Shown here piece after piece: positions 1 through 8,738 of a stretch of DNA of 64,000 nucleotides; within the stretch, counting starts at the first letter, position 1, and the number at the start of each line of letters is the position of its first letter. Origin of the DNA: Scalindua sp964344685 (lineage in GTDB: Bacteria > Planctomycetota > Brocadiia > Brocadiales > Scalinduaceae); NCBI GenBank assembly GCA_964344685.1, contig CAYFOK010000010.1:1-64000 (forward strand), written 5' to 3'. A program made the position numbers and the translations under genes. Under the pieces are notes generated by a model, which did not search any database, was not told where the DNA came from, and saw nothing but the letters and a program-made list of their open reading frames with translations.

Positions 1-1
1 G

Positions 2-916
2 GATTACAGAAGGTTGTGTGGTGAAGTAGACGAAATCTTTCACTGTGCGGCTGCCACACATTTTGAAAATCAATGTGCAGATGAGTTGAAGACTGTAAAC
101 GTGAATGGAACAGAAAACATGCTTCATTTTTCTTGTGCAGGCAAACAGAAAAGATTTCATTATGTCAGTACGGCATATGTAGCCGGTAAACAGAATGGCA
201 TAGTGTACGAAAGTAAGGTAGGAAATGAGCCTCTCTTTAATAATGAGTATGAAAGGAGTAAATTCATTGCAGAGCGTCTTGTTATTAAATATGCAGAAAG
301 CAATGAAATCCCATATACGATATACCGTCCGGGTATAATAGTCGGAGATTCCGAAACCGGGGCAACTTGTAAATTTGATAATCTATACATTTTTGCGAAG
401 GTTTTGTTCAATATTAGAAATTCCTTTTTTAAGCATAAAAGTAAGGATTTAAATGATATTACCATCAGAGTGCCGGGAGATCCGAATACCCTGATTAACC
501 TTGTGCCTATAGATTATGTTGCTGATGCCATAGTTACAATTTCAGGCAAAAGGGAGAGTGTTGACAATATTTTCCATATCACGAATTCAAATCCACCGAA
601 ACTCAGTGAATTAAGAGATTTGCTGATACCACTGCTGGAAATCAAGGGTGTACGGGTGCAGATTGATAGAGAGCCTGAACAGAAAAGCCTGAATACAATG
701 GAGAGGTTGTTTCTGCGTCAGACAAGGTCTTATTACTCGTATCTGTTTAGTAAACTACAATTTGATGATAAGAATACTCAGAAGGTTTTAGAAGATACGG
801 GAATTATTTGTCCTGCTATGACAAAAGAATTAGTCAAGGTACTAATGGATTATGCTGTTACTCATAATTGGGGAGAGAGAAAGGTAAGAAAACTTGAGGA
901 AGTAGAAATGGTTTGA
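2..916 (+). CDS. SDR-family reductase, thioester-reductase/male-sterility type (5' partial)
   Basis: The reading frame is open to the left edge, so the N-terminus with the Rossmann glycine motif lies outside the window. What remains is the rest of an extended short-chain dehydrogenase. An HCAAATHF-type strand-4 motif lies within the first 20 visible residues, followed by YVSTAYVAG, the catalytic YxxxK (YERSK) and YRPGIIVGDS. This set is typical of NAD(P)-dependent reductases that reduce acyl thioesters or act as fatty acyl-CoA reductases. The C-terminal third is variable and gives no substrate information. The gene runs in the same direction as an SCP2-domain protein 23 bp downstream, so a role on an acyl or lipid substrate is plausible but inferred. 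A sugar epimerase is the main alternative. Confidence 0.75.
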   Translation, partial: DYRRLCGEVDEIFHCAAATHFENQCADELKTVNVNGTENMLHFSCAGKQKRFHYVSTAYVAGKQNGIVYESKVGNEPLFNNEYERSKFIAERLVIKYAESNEIPYTIYRPGIIVGDSETGATCKFDNLYIFAKVLFNIRNSFFKHKSKDLNDITIRVPGDPNTLINLVPIDYVADAIVTISGKRESVDNIFHITNSNPPKLSELRDLLIPLLEIKGVRVQIDREPEQKSLNTMERLFLRQTRSYYSYLFSKLQFDDKNTQKVLEDTGIICPAMTKELVKVLMDYAVTHNWGERKVRKLEEVEMV

Positions 917-939
917 GGTTATTTCAGGGTATTTTGTAA

Positions 940-1359
940 ATGATTGAAATAAAACAAAAAAATCTCAAAAGTCGGCCTGAGATTACAAACGGGTTAACTC
1001 CTGAAAAATATTTTGCAGAGTTTATTTTTCATCGAGTGAACCTGTGTCCACTGCCAAAGATTAACAGCCTGAATACTACTCTCAAATTTGATATTGAGGG
1101 CGATCATGGTGGTAGCTGGACTATTCTTGTAGAAAGTGGTTTTTTAAAACGTGTTGTAAAAGAAAGCCTGGATACTGGGACTGCGTCAAATGAATCTGGT
1201 TTGAAACCCTCATCTACATTTCGAATGAACAGTGAAACATTCATGTCCATTTTAAAAAGAGAAGTTACGCCGCAGCAGGCCTTTTTTAAAAAAAAGGTCA
1301 AGATTCAGGGAGACATAATGATAGCCCTTAAAATGAACGTACTTGTGAATTATTTATAG
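940..1359 (+). CDS. SCP2 sterol-binding-domain protein
   Basis: A 139-residue soluble protein with no signal peptide. The pattern of a strand with GDHGGSWTI, a later segment FRMNSETFMSIL, and an end with KVKIQGDIMIALKMN matches the SCP2 fold, which forms a hydrophobic tunnel for lipids or acyl-CoA. In SCP2 proteins the final GD(x)n-A-x-K-like segment follows a 'fxxGxlkixGd' pattern, which is present here. It probably forms an operon with the upstream reductase (23 bp gap). It may deliver a hydrophobic substrate to that enzyme; this is inference from context. The domain is short but complete. Confidence 0.7.
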   Translation: MIEIKQKNLKSRPEITNGLTPEKYFAEFIFHRVNLCPLPKINSLNTTLKFDIEGDHGGSWTILVESGFLKRVVKESLDTGTASNESGLKPSSTFRMNSETFMSILKREVTPQQAFFKKKVKIQGDIMIALKMNVLVNYL

Positions 1360-1366
1360 CATTAAT

Positions 1367-1460
1367 TCTCTTTCGAGAGGATTCAAGTTTTAGATTTCCG
1401 GTCCGACAAATGCCATCCTGTCGGACTGACAGGGCAGGCATGATTACGAAAGCAAAGTTT
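1367..1460. repeat. REP-like hairpins in the gap between SCP2 and RND genes
   Basis: At 1367-1384 a TCTC-TTTC-GAGA hairpin is followed by GGATTC. This is one copy of a hairpin family found four or more times in this window (see findings). Just downstream, 1402-1427 contains GTCCGACA and TGTCGGAC as inverted arms around a 10-base loop. No T-tract follows, so this looks like interspersed repeat material rather than a terminator. Confidence 0.5.
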
Positions 1461-1545
1461 AGAAACAGTTGAATAACAAATTACATACAGTTGTCCCCTC
1501 ACTATTTTTTCTCCTCGCAGGGTAGAGGGTTACGATGGTTATTAT

Positions 1546-3867
1546 ATGGATAGAGTTGCCGGCATAATACTGAGATATCGATTTGTGTTTCTGGCTTTGA
1601 TAGTGATTCTTACCGGTTTCTTTGCACGTTTTGCAATTGAAGCAGAAACAGATAATTCAATTGAGGTCTGGCTTAAGCAGGATGATCCGAATCTTGAATA
1701 TTATAATCGTTTCATAGACAGGTACGGGGATGAAGAGTTCCTTATCATAGCAAATGATGGTAATGATCATTTTACTGCCGAAAGGATGAAACAGATAAAT
1801 AGTATCTCAGAAAGACTTGAGCATGTTCATGGTGTCAGAAACGTAATTTCAATGGCAAGTGTTTTTAAAGATAAGTTATCAGCACCGTATTTTAAAGAAG
1901 AATTAAAAAAAAATAAAACAGAACCGGTATTGGAGGTATTTAAAAAAGCGGTGTTAGATGATCCTTTATACGTAGGAAATGTGGTTTCAGGTAATGGACA
2001 GACTACTGCAATTATAGCTACCGTATCAAAAGGGTCTTCAGACTCAAGAATTCAACTTCTGAATGAAACAAGGAAAATAATTAGAACTGCAGAAGAGGGG
2101 CATGACTTACAATCTCCTGTGGCAAAATGGGAAAAAGGGGAACAGAATACGACACCGGAAAATTTTTATCTGGCAGGGCCGTCAATAGTAAATGCTGAAC
2201 TTGATCGAATGTCACAAAAGGATATGAGTAGGTTTATACCTGCAATGTTTGCTGTGGCTCTGGTTATTCTGACAGCATTATTCAGGAATATTACCGGAGT
2301 ATTAATTCCGGCTATAACAATCTGCATAAACATTATCTGGTCCGTTGGGTTATTTGTGATTTTTGACAATAGTATGAATATGATTTCAGAAATGCTTCTA
2401 CCTCTGATCTTTATTGTTTCATTAGCTACAACAGTGCACATACTGAACAGATTTTATCAGGAAGCAGAGCTTTTGGGAGATAATCGGAAAAGTATACAGG
2501 AAGCGATAAAGCATATATGTGTGCCATGTTTTCTTACTTGTTTGACAACTTCCATCGGTTTTCTGTCACTGACTGTTAGTAAAGTAACACCTGTTAAAAC
2601 TACCGGTATTTTTATGGCAGCCGGCATAATGATGTCATTCTTTGTATGCATAACCTTTGTTCCGGGAATACTTTCACTTTTTCCGGGAGGGAAGAGCATA
2701 TCTTTTGTGAAAAACCAAAAAAACAAAAACTTAAATTATTCAGAATTCAGAGGTATATACGGCTTTATTGGCAGAGTTGTTAAGAATAACACAGTTTGTG
2801 TGTTAATTTTAAGTGTAATATTTATAGGCGCTTCAATTTACGGCATTACAAAAATTAGAGCTGAATCAAATGTCTTTGAATCATTTCCTGAAGACAGTGA
2901 AATTTCAAAATCAACATCACATATTGAACAAAATTTGATGGGATTGTTTCCTATGGAGATAGTAATAAATGCTGTTAATGCAGGAGGTGTTTTTAATCCG
3001 GAAGTTCTTGCCTGGATAGAAAAATTACAGAGTCATTTAAAGAGCATACCGGAAATTACAAAAAGTGTGTCTGTCGCCGGCTATGTAAAAAATCTGAATT
3101 ATCAGATAAATAAAGACAACGCTGACAATAATGTGATTACGAAGGAGAAGGCCATTGATTATGTAAAACTTGCAGCGTTACATGGGGATAAATTGGTTAA
3201 AAATCTATATACAGAGGATGGCAACGAAGGAAGAGTTGTCGTAAGAATGAAAAACGTAGGTTCATCCAGATACCAGGAAATTGCAGGTGGTATTAAAAGA
3301 TTTGCTAAGAAAGGCCTTGCTATCGGTGTTGGCTGCACAATCACAGGTATTGTACCACTTCTTATGGACATGCAGGGATATCTCATTGAGAGTCAGATAA
3401 AGACATTTGCGCTGGCGTTTATCCTAATCTTTATATGCATTGCATTATTATTAAAATCAGCAAAAACAGGCATAATGAGCATGATACCGAATATAATTCC
3501 CATTGTCATAGCTCTTGGTGTTATGGGATATCTGAGTATAAATCTGGACGTTGCAACAATAATGATAGCAAGTGTTGCGATAGGTATATCGGTCGATGAT
3601 ACTATTCATTTTCTTTACCGATTTAAGAAAGAATTCAAAAAGGAAAGAGATCATTATCTGGCAATTCAACGTACCATTTCAGGGGTTGGCAAGGCATTGA
3701 TATTTACTACTGTTGTCGCAACATGCGGTTTTCTTGTTTTTTGTCTGTCAAATTTCAAACCAATTCAATATTTTGGATTGCTGACCGGTATAACTATGGT
3801 AACTGCGTTATTGGCTGATCTTTTTATATTGCCAGCGTGTATTTTACTGTTTAAGCCGAAATTTTAG
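1546..3867 (+). CDS. RND/MMPL-superfamily membrane transporter (predicted exporter)
   Basis: A 773-residue protein with the two-fold RND layout. It has an N-terminal helix (residues ~10-30), a large periplasmic loop, and five or six helices around 230-390. A second single helix near 415, a second loop and a final helix bundle (~620-770) follow. The final bundle contains AIGISVDDTIHF, the RND/SSD charged motif in helix 4 that carries protons in this family. Its length and single-polypeptide form match the predicted exporters (COG1033/HpnN-like) that move lipids or hopanoids, not the ~1030-residue AcrB pumps. No membrane-fusion or outer-membrane partner is adjacent. Its position among acyl-related genes favours a lipid substrate, which is inference. 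Confidence 0.8.
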   Translation: MDRVAGIILRYRFVFLALIVILTGFFARFAIEAETDNSIEVWLKQDDPNLEYYNRFIDRYGDEEFLIIANDGNDHFTAERMKQINSISERLEHVHGVRNVISMASVFKDKLSAPYFKEELKKNKTEPVLEVFKKAVLDDPLYVGNVVSGNGQTTAIIATVSKGSSDSRIQLLNETRKIIRTAEEGHDLQSPVAKWEKGEQNTTPENFYLAGPSIVNAELDRMSQKDMSRFIPAMFAVALVILTALFRNITGVLIPAITICINIIWSVGLFVIFDNSMNMISEMLLPLIFIVSLATTVHILNRFYQEAELLGDNRKSIQEAIKHICVPCFLTCLTTSIGFLSLTVSKVTPVKTTGIFMAAGIMMSFFVCITFVPGILSLFPGGKSISFVKNQKNKNLNYSEFRGIYGFIGRVVKNNTVCVLILSVIFIGASIYGITKIRAESNVFESFPEDSEISKSTSHIEQNLMGLFPMEIVINAVNAGGVFNPEVLAWIEKLQSHLKSIPEITKSVSVAGYVKNLNYQINKDNADNNVITKEKAIDYVKLAALHGDKLVKNLYTEDGNEGRVVVRMKNVGSSRYQEIAGGIKRFAKKGLAIGVGCTITGIVPLLMDMQGYLIESQIKTFALAFILIFICIALLLKSAKTGIMSMIPNIIPIVIALGVMGYLSINLDVATIMIASVAIGISVDDTIHFLYRFKKEFKKERDHYLAIQRTISGVGKALIFTTVVATCGFLVFCLSNFKPIQYFGLLTGITMVTALLADLFILPACILLFKPKF

Positions 3868-3875
3868 TCTGTCAT

Positions 3876-3896
3876 GGAATCCTTACGAAAGTAAGG
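3876..3896 (-). repeat. REP-like hairpin with GGATTCC tail
   Basis: Read on the minus strand this is CCTTAC-TTTC-GTAAGG-ATTCC, a 6-bp stem with a TTTC loop and the shared ATTCC tail. It is the same design as the copies at 52913 and 63411 but with different, compensating stem bases. It lies 9 bp after the RND gene. Confidence 0.55.
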
Positions 3897-3999
3897 GTTT
3901 ATATAATTTTGTCAGGTGCATTTTTCATCTGATCGTATATAGAGGCGGTTTGTCTCTCAGGTTGGGAACAACCCTACATTTTAATTAAGAGTAAATAAA

Positions 4000-5139
4000 A
4001 TGATAACATTAAATAAAGTAGATACATATCAGTTTCAGAGTTCAAAATGGTTTGGCTTGTCCCCGGATGAATGGGTTCCTTTTGTTGTTTCTATACACTT
4101 TGATTCTACATATGGAAGTCAATACTGGCTAGATAAAGAGAAAAAACTGGGTATCAATGCGAAAAAAGAGATAAGCGCTCTAGATGATCTCAAAATTCTG
4201 GGTCCTATGTGTGAGGATGATTTGAGAAAGTATCCGATTGAGTATTTTATTCCAAAAATGTTTCATGACCGTAAAAGTAATTTTATTCTGGGAGAAACAG
4301 CAGGTACTACCGGCAGACCTAAAACAACAGCATATCTGAGAGAAGAGTTTCACGCGGCTTTTGTTGACTGGTTTGTCTTTATTGCCGGAATGCGGTCGTT
4401 TCCAACTGAAGGAAACTGGCTGTGGATCGGGCCAGGCGGTCCGCACATAATAGGAAAAGCGGTAGGGCATGTTGCAAATAAAATGGGTAGCCTGGATCCA
4501 TTTTCTATTGATTTTGATCCCCGCTGGGCAAAGAAAATGCAGCCTGGTACAGTAGGAAGTAAACGGTATCTGGAACATATTCTTAAGCAGGCAATGGATA
4601 TTATAGATATACAGGAAATTGATGTGATTTTTACCACACCTCCTGTCCTTGAGGAATTAGCAATACGCATGAGCGCAGATGAACGTATGTCTATCAAGGG
4701 AGTACATTATGGCGGTATTTCCATGGAGAAGGATTCATACAAAAAGTTTAAGGAAGAATATTTTCCTGAAGCGGTTCACATTTCCGGATACGGTAATACT
4801 CTTTTTGGACTCTGCCTTGAGGTTGAAGGGTTGCTGTCATATGATCTGGACTACTTTCCGCTGGGTCCCAGGATGGTGATACAGGTAGTGGAAATGGATG
4901 ATGCAAATATAGCAAATCATGAAAGGTTGTTGAAAAGTGTTAATTATGGAGAGGAGGGTCAGGTTGTATTTCACAGGCTTGATGAAAGCTTTTTAGTACC
5001 AAATATGTTCGAACGTGACAGGGCTGTCAGGATACCTCCTTCTCAGGCAGCCTTGAATTACGGTATTACTCAGGATGGTGTCAGGAACCCAACGCTTTTA
5101 GAGGCTGATAAGAGAAAGATAAAGACCGGATTGTATTAA
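4000..5139 (+). CDS. PaaK-like adenylate-forming enzyme (ANL superfamily), short form
   Basis: The P-loop-like ATP motif GETAGTTGRPKTTAY (residues ~97-111) and the A5-type motif SGYGNTLFG (~residue 265) place it near phenylacetate-CoA ligase. The family activates carboxylates as acyl-AMP and passes them to CoA or another thiol. At 379 residues it is shorter than usual PaaK proteins (about 430). It ends soon after RLDESFLVPNMFERDRAV, which corresponds to the A7/A8 region. The mobile C-terminal domain with its catalytic lysine therefore appears missing or very reduced. It may act only as an acyl-adenylating or acyltransferring enzyme, or need a partner. No acyl carrier protein is adjacent. Substrate unknown. 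Confidence 0.7.
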   Translation: MITLNKVDTYQFQSSKWFGLSPDEWVPFVVSIHFDSTYGSQYWLDKEKKLGINAKKEISALDDLKILGPMCEDDLRKYPIEYFIPKMFHDRKSNFILGETAGTTGRPKTTAYLREEFHAAFVDWFVFIAGMRSFPTEGNWLWIGPGGPHIIGKAVGHVANKMGSLDPFSIDFDPRWAKKMQPGTVGSKRYLEHILKQAMDIIDIQEIDVIFTTPPVLEELAIRMSADERMSIKGVHYGGISMEKDSYKKFKEEYFPEAVHISGYGNTLFGLCLEVEGLLSYDLDYFPLGPRMVIQVVEMDDANIANHERLLKSVNYGEEGQVVFHRLDESFLVPNMFERDRAVRIPPSQAALNYGITQDGVRNPTLLEADKRKIKTGLY

Positions 5140-5258
5140 TAAGTTATCTTTGTCATCATGAGCGTTTGTCTGACTTACAGTCATTCAGAAAAGGAGTCGA
5201 AGGATGCTTTTAACGAAACCGGCAAAATAACTGAATGTTTTTTTGGAGATATAAATAT

Positions 5259-7268
5259 ATGAAATTATCAGATGTTAAAATAGAGTTACTTGCTCCTGCG
5301 GGAAAATGGGAAGTTCTAGAGGCAGTGATAGATGCCGGTGCTGATGCTGTTTATCTTGCAGGGAAAAGGTTTAACATGCGTATGCACAGATCTGATTTTA
5401 ATTTTACGAATGAACAACTGGCATTGGCAGTAGAATATGCACATAAGAGAAATGTAAAGATATATGTTACGGTAAACAATTTACTTGGAAGTGAAGAAAT
5501 GGATGGACTGTACGGTTATCTTAGATACCTCCGGGACATTAATGCAGATGCAATTATTGTGCATGACCTGGGAATAATTAATCGTGTTAATGCAATGAAG
5601 CTTACGATTCCAATGCATGCCAGTACAATGATGAATGTACACAGTGTAGAGATGGCAGGTGTTTTAAAGGGGTTTGGTGTGTCAAGAATTATTACTTCTC
5701 GTGATATTACCCTTTCCCAGGTTAAGGAAATAGGAGAGAAAGCTGAAATAGAAACAGAATATTTTATTCATGGCGATATGTGTGTCAGTCAGAGCGGACA
5801 GTGTCATTCAAGCGGTGTGATCTTTGGGAAAAGCTCAAACCGAGGTGAATGTATGAAACCGTGTAGATGGAAATACAGCATAGTAGAGAGTAAATCAGGA
5901 GAGGAGATTGGGGACTTACCAAATGGCTATCTGCTGGCGATGAAAGACATGTGTATGTTTCAGCATATACCCGAATTAATTCAGGCAGGTATCTGTTCGT
6001 TTAAGATAGAGGGCAGGATGCGGCATGAAGATTTTCTGAGACCAATTATTGCATTATACCGTAAAGCTATAGATGACTATTTGAGCTCACCATTTACATA
6101 CTGGCAAAAGATAGACGAATTTGAGGAAATGTACAAAAGCAGGGTAAGAGATTTTACCACATCAATGGCTTTCTCTCATGCAACCTCAAGTGTTTTTGAT
6201 TATACAGGAAGCAGGGAGCCTCTCTTCCTAAGCCGAGGTGCAGCAGAAAGAAAAATATCAGATGATGATCTGGAGGATAATCCTTTTGAGGCGATACGTG
6301 GTAAACTAAATAGAAGAAAGTCTCTTGCCGTAAAGGTTTCAACCATAACTGCGGTTAAAAATTCATTGAATGCCGGTGCAGACTATATATACCTGGGTGC
6401 AGAGATATCGCCGGTCAGGGGAGAAGGCTGGACGAAAATGGATTTACTGGATGCAGTTCGCATGACGCATGATGAAGGAAAAAAAATTATGTATGGAACA
6501 CCTCGGATATGTACCTCCCGGGAATTAGCAGAGATTGAGTGGCTTTTTGAAATAGGAATGAGAGCCGGTGTAGACGGTGTACTGGTTCATAACCTGGGTG
6601 CCTTACAATGTGCTAAGCAGTTTGACCTGAATATAATCTCCGATTTTTCATTCAATGTTTTAAACACAGATTCTATTCAAATGCTGGTAAAATCAGGTAT
6701 CAAAAGAGTGACTGCTTCTATTGAATCTTCATTCAATGATCTCTGTAGCCTTTCAGAGCATTCATCAGTCCCTGTAGAGTGCATTGTACATGGTTCTCTT
6801 CCAAGTATGTTACTTGAGCATTGCCTGCCGGCAATGCTGGTTACCAAAACTAATGCAAAAAGCAGCTGCAGATTACCATGTCGTTATATTAACTACGCAC
6901 TTAAGGATGAAAAAGGTGAAATCAGACAGATAGAGGTAGACCAGTATTGCAGGAACCACATCATGTTTGCGTCAGATTTATGTGTACTCCCTTATCTGAA
7001 CTCATTTTTAATGACAGATGTTGAGGTATTCCGGATAGAAGGACAGTATTATGACGAAGGTCTGGTGGAAACAGTAGTTGGCCTTTATCGTAAACGTATG
7101 GATTTATTGCTGGATAATCCGGAGGTCTATTGTCCTTTACCTGAAACGGAATGGGATAAACTGGTAGACAAGAGCCCAAGAGGTCTGAGTTTGTGTGCCT
7201 ACTCTCAGGATGTTACACGTTCCAGGAGTACCCTGGAGGTTATGAAGTCTGCGAGTCAGACGAAGTAG
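5259..7268 (+). CDS. Peptidase U32-family protein, two tandem barrels (RNA hydroxylase-like)
   Basis: The start at 5259 is chosen because GGAG sits 10 bases upstream; an in-frame ATG 24 bp earlier has no ribosome site. The ELLAPAGKWEVLEAVIDAGADAVY start is typical of U32 proteins. Around residues 170-210 is the cysteine pattern DMCVSQSGQC followed by NRGECMKPCRWKY, the family's iron-sulfur/metal site. A second, related barrel starts near residue 360 with its own CxxxC...C set (CRLPCRY). Members studied in other bacteria (RlhA, TrhP/TrhO-type) hydroxylate rRNA or tRNA rather than cleave peptides; which role applies here cannot be read from sequence. It ends with a short variable tail. Confidence 0.8.
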   Translation: MKLSDVKIELLAPAGKWEVLEAVIDAGADAVYLAGKRFNMRMHRSDFNFTNEQLALAVEYAHKRNVKIYVTVNNLLGSEEMDGLYGYLRYLRDINADAIIVHDLGIINRVNAMKLTIPMHASTMMNVHSVEMAGVLKGFGVSRIITSRDITLSQVKEIGEKAEIETEYFIHGDMCVSQSGQCHSSGVIFGKSSNRGECMKPCRWKYSIVESKSGEEIGDLPNGYLLAMKDMCMFQHIPELIQAGICSFKIEGRMRHEDFLRPIIALYRKAIDDYLSSPFTYWQKIDEFEEMYKSRVRDFTTSMAFSHATSSVFDYTGSREPLFLSRGAAERKISDDDLEDNPFEAIRGKLNRRKSLAVKVSTITAVKNSLNAGADYIYLGAEISPVRGEGWTKMDLLDAVRMTHDEGKKIMYGTPRICTSRELAEIEWLFEIGMRAGVDGVLVHNLGALQCAKQFDLNIISDFSFNVLNTDSIQMLVKSGIKRVTASIESSFNDLCSLSEHSSVPVECIVHGSLPSMLLEHCLPAMLVTKTNAKSSCRLPCRYINYALKDEKGEIRQIEVDQYCRNHIMFASDLCVLPYLNSFLMTDVEVFRIEGQYYDEGLVETVVGLYRKRMDLLLDNPEVYCPLPETEWDKLVDKSPRGLSLCAYSQDVTRSRSTLEVMKSASQTK

Positions 7269-7478
7269 TATAAGTTGAGAAATTATTCATATCCTGAAAA
7301 AGACATTCAGTATTGATTTCAGAATCTAAATGTGTCAACATGTCTGGAGATCATGAAACAGGTACAGGATAATAAGAACGTTTTTTTCTCAATTGATACT
7401 GAGTAACATTAAAAGATGATTAAATTAAAAGCAGAAACGGTAACGACAAACATTTAATAATTAAAAGGTGACCTGAAA

Positions 7479-8702
7479 ATGAATAAATTTAAATTTGTAA
7501 AAAATGGAATCTCGCTTTACCTGCTATTCTTTATAATGTGTTGTATTCCAGTATGCGGTTATTCAAATGCAGAAGAACTTTCAGGTGATAAACAACAGAG
7601 CCCTCTGATAGATACGATATGGAATGCAATGGAAGCGTCGTATCGAATGGATTATAAACACGCTGAAGAATTATTTGATGAGACTATTGAAAAATGGCCT
7701 GATGATCCGATGCCATATCTTTTTAAAGGCGGTCTCTATTTAAATATGTTTGAGAAAGTCAGCAATGAATCGGAAGAGGAAATAGAGAGAATAAAAGCCC
7801 AGATTCTTTATCTGAACAATAAAGCAATTGAGTTTGCAAGAATACGTATTAGTGGGAATCCGGATGATGAGAACGCACGGTATAGTCTGGGAGGAGCGAC
7901 CGGTAATATAGGAAGGTATTACATCCTTAACGGTAGATATATGAAGGCGTTCTGGAAGGGCAAAAAGGGGTTTAAGATTCTTAAAAGGATTGTAGATAAA
8001 GATGATGACTATCACGACGCTTATCTTGGTTTGGGATTATATAATTATTTTTCTGCTACTATGCCTAAAATTGTGAAGGTGTTGTCATTTATTCTTGGTG
8101 GATCCACGGGTGATAAAGAGAAAGGGATTAGCCAGCTTGAACTCGTTCGTGACAATAGTAAATTGCTTTCAGTAGAAGCCAGGAAGATCCTGCTAAGAGT
8201 TTATCGCGGTGAGGACGATTTTAATGCGTTTTATCATAATTCTAAATGGCTGGCTGAACATTATCCTGAAAACCTCTATTTTCAGATACCGTATATTTAT
8301 GGACTCACTCATAACAAACAGTTTGAAGATGCTCAGAATAAATTGACTGCAGTAAACGCAATGCTGAAAAATGATTTAACAGCACTTTCTACTAACATCC
8401 GAGTCAAATATTACCGTTACGCAGGTCTTCTGAACTACAAACTTGGCAACTATGAAGAGTCAAAAAAATCCTATATGAATGCTCTTGAATTAGTTGGTGA
8501 CACATTTCCACCTACGAGGTTATGGTCAGAGGACTATTATTACCTTGCTGCGTCAAATGCCATACTTGAAAATGAAAAAGAAGCATTTAAATATCTGAGA
8601 AAAGCGATTGTGAAGGGCTGGCAGGCAGACAAACTGGATAAACTGCCAGAATGGCTGCCATACAAACACAATAATGAGTTTTTGATGCTAATTGGTAAAT
8701 AA
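7479..8702 (+). CDS. Exported TPR-repeat protein
   Basis: A 407-residue protein with an N-terminal signal segment (hydrophobic residues ~12-28, ending near YSNAEE). It is followed by helical repeats. The clearest are around MDYKHAEELFDETIEKWPDDPMPYLFKG and near the C-terminus (AGLLNYKLGNYEESKKSYMNALEL), both with the TPR spacing of small and aromatic residues. A central segment, DAYLGLGLYNYFSATMPKI, recalls bacterial 'tetratricopeptide' proteins of the periplasm. A good Shine-Dalgarno sequence (AAAGGTGA) precedes the ATG. It probably scaffolds protein interactions outside the inner membrane. Partner unknown. Confidence 0.7.
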   Translation: MNKFKFVKNGISLYLLFFIMCCIPVCGYSNAEELSGDKQQSPLIDTIWNAMEASYRMDYKHAEELFDETIEKWPDDPMPYLFKGGLYLNMFEKVSNESEEEIERIKAQILYLNNKAIEFARIRISGNPDDENARYSLGGATGNIGRYYILNGRYMKAFWKGKKGFKILKRIVDKDDDYHDAYLGLGLYNYFSATMPKIVKVLSFILGGSTGDKEKGISQLELVRDNSKLLSVEARKILLRVYRGEDDFNAFYHNSKWLAEHYPENLYFQIPYIYGLTHNKQFEDAQNKLTAVNAMLKNDLTALSTNIRVKYYRYAGLLNYKLGNYEESKKSYMNALELVGDTFPPTRLWSEDYYYLAASNAILENEKEAFKYLRKAIVKGWQADKLDKLPEWLPYKHNNEFLMLIGK

Positions 8703-8713
8703 ATAGTTAAGAG

Positions 8714-8738
8714 CCTGTCATGCTGACAAGATTTTTTT
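8714..8738 (+). terminator. Weak terminator-like hairpin
   Basis: TGTCA-TGC-TGACA forms a 5-bp stem with a three-base loop, followed by AGATTTTTTT. It sits between the TPR gene and the aminotransferase, with the T-tract touching the next start codon. The stem is short, so termination may be partial. Confidence 0.35.

Noticed and set aside
5180..5215. Sequence resembling the widespread GTCATTC...GAGTCGAAGGATG intergenic repeat
   Set aside because: Only one weak copy is visible and no symmetric structure is present, so it is not called as a repeat.
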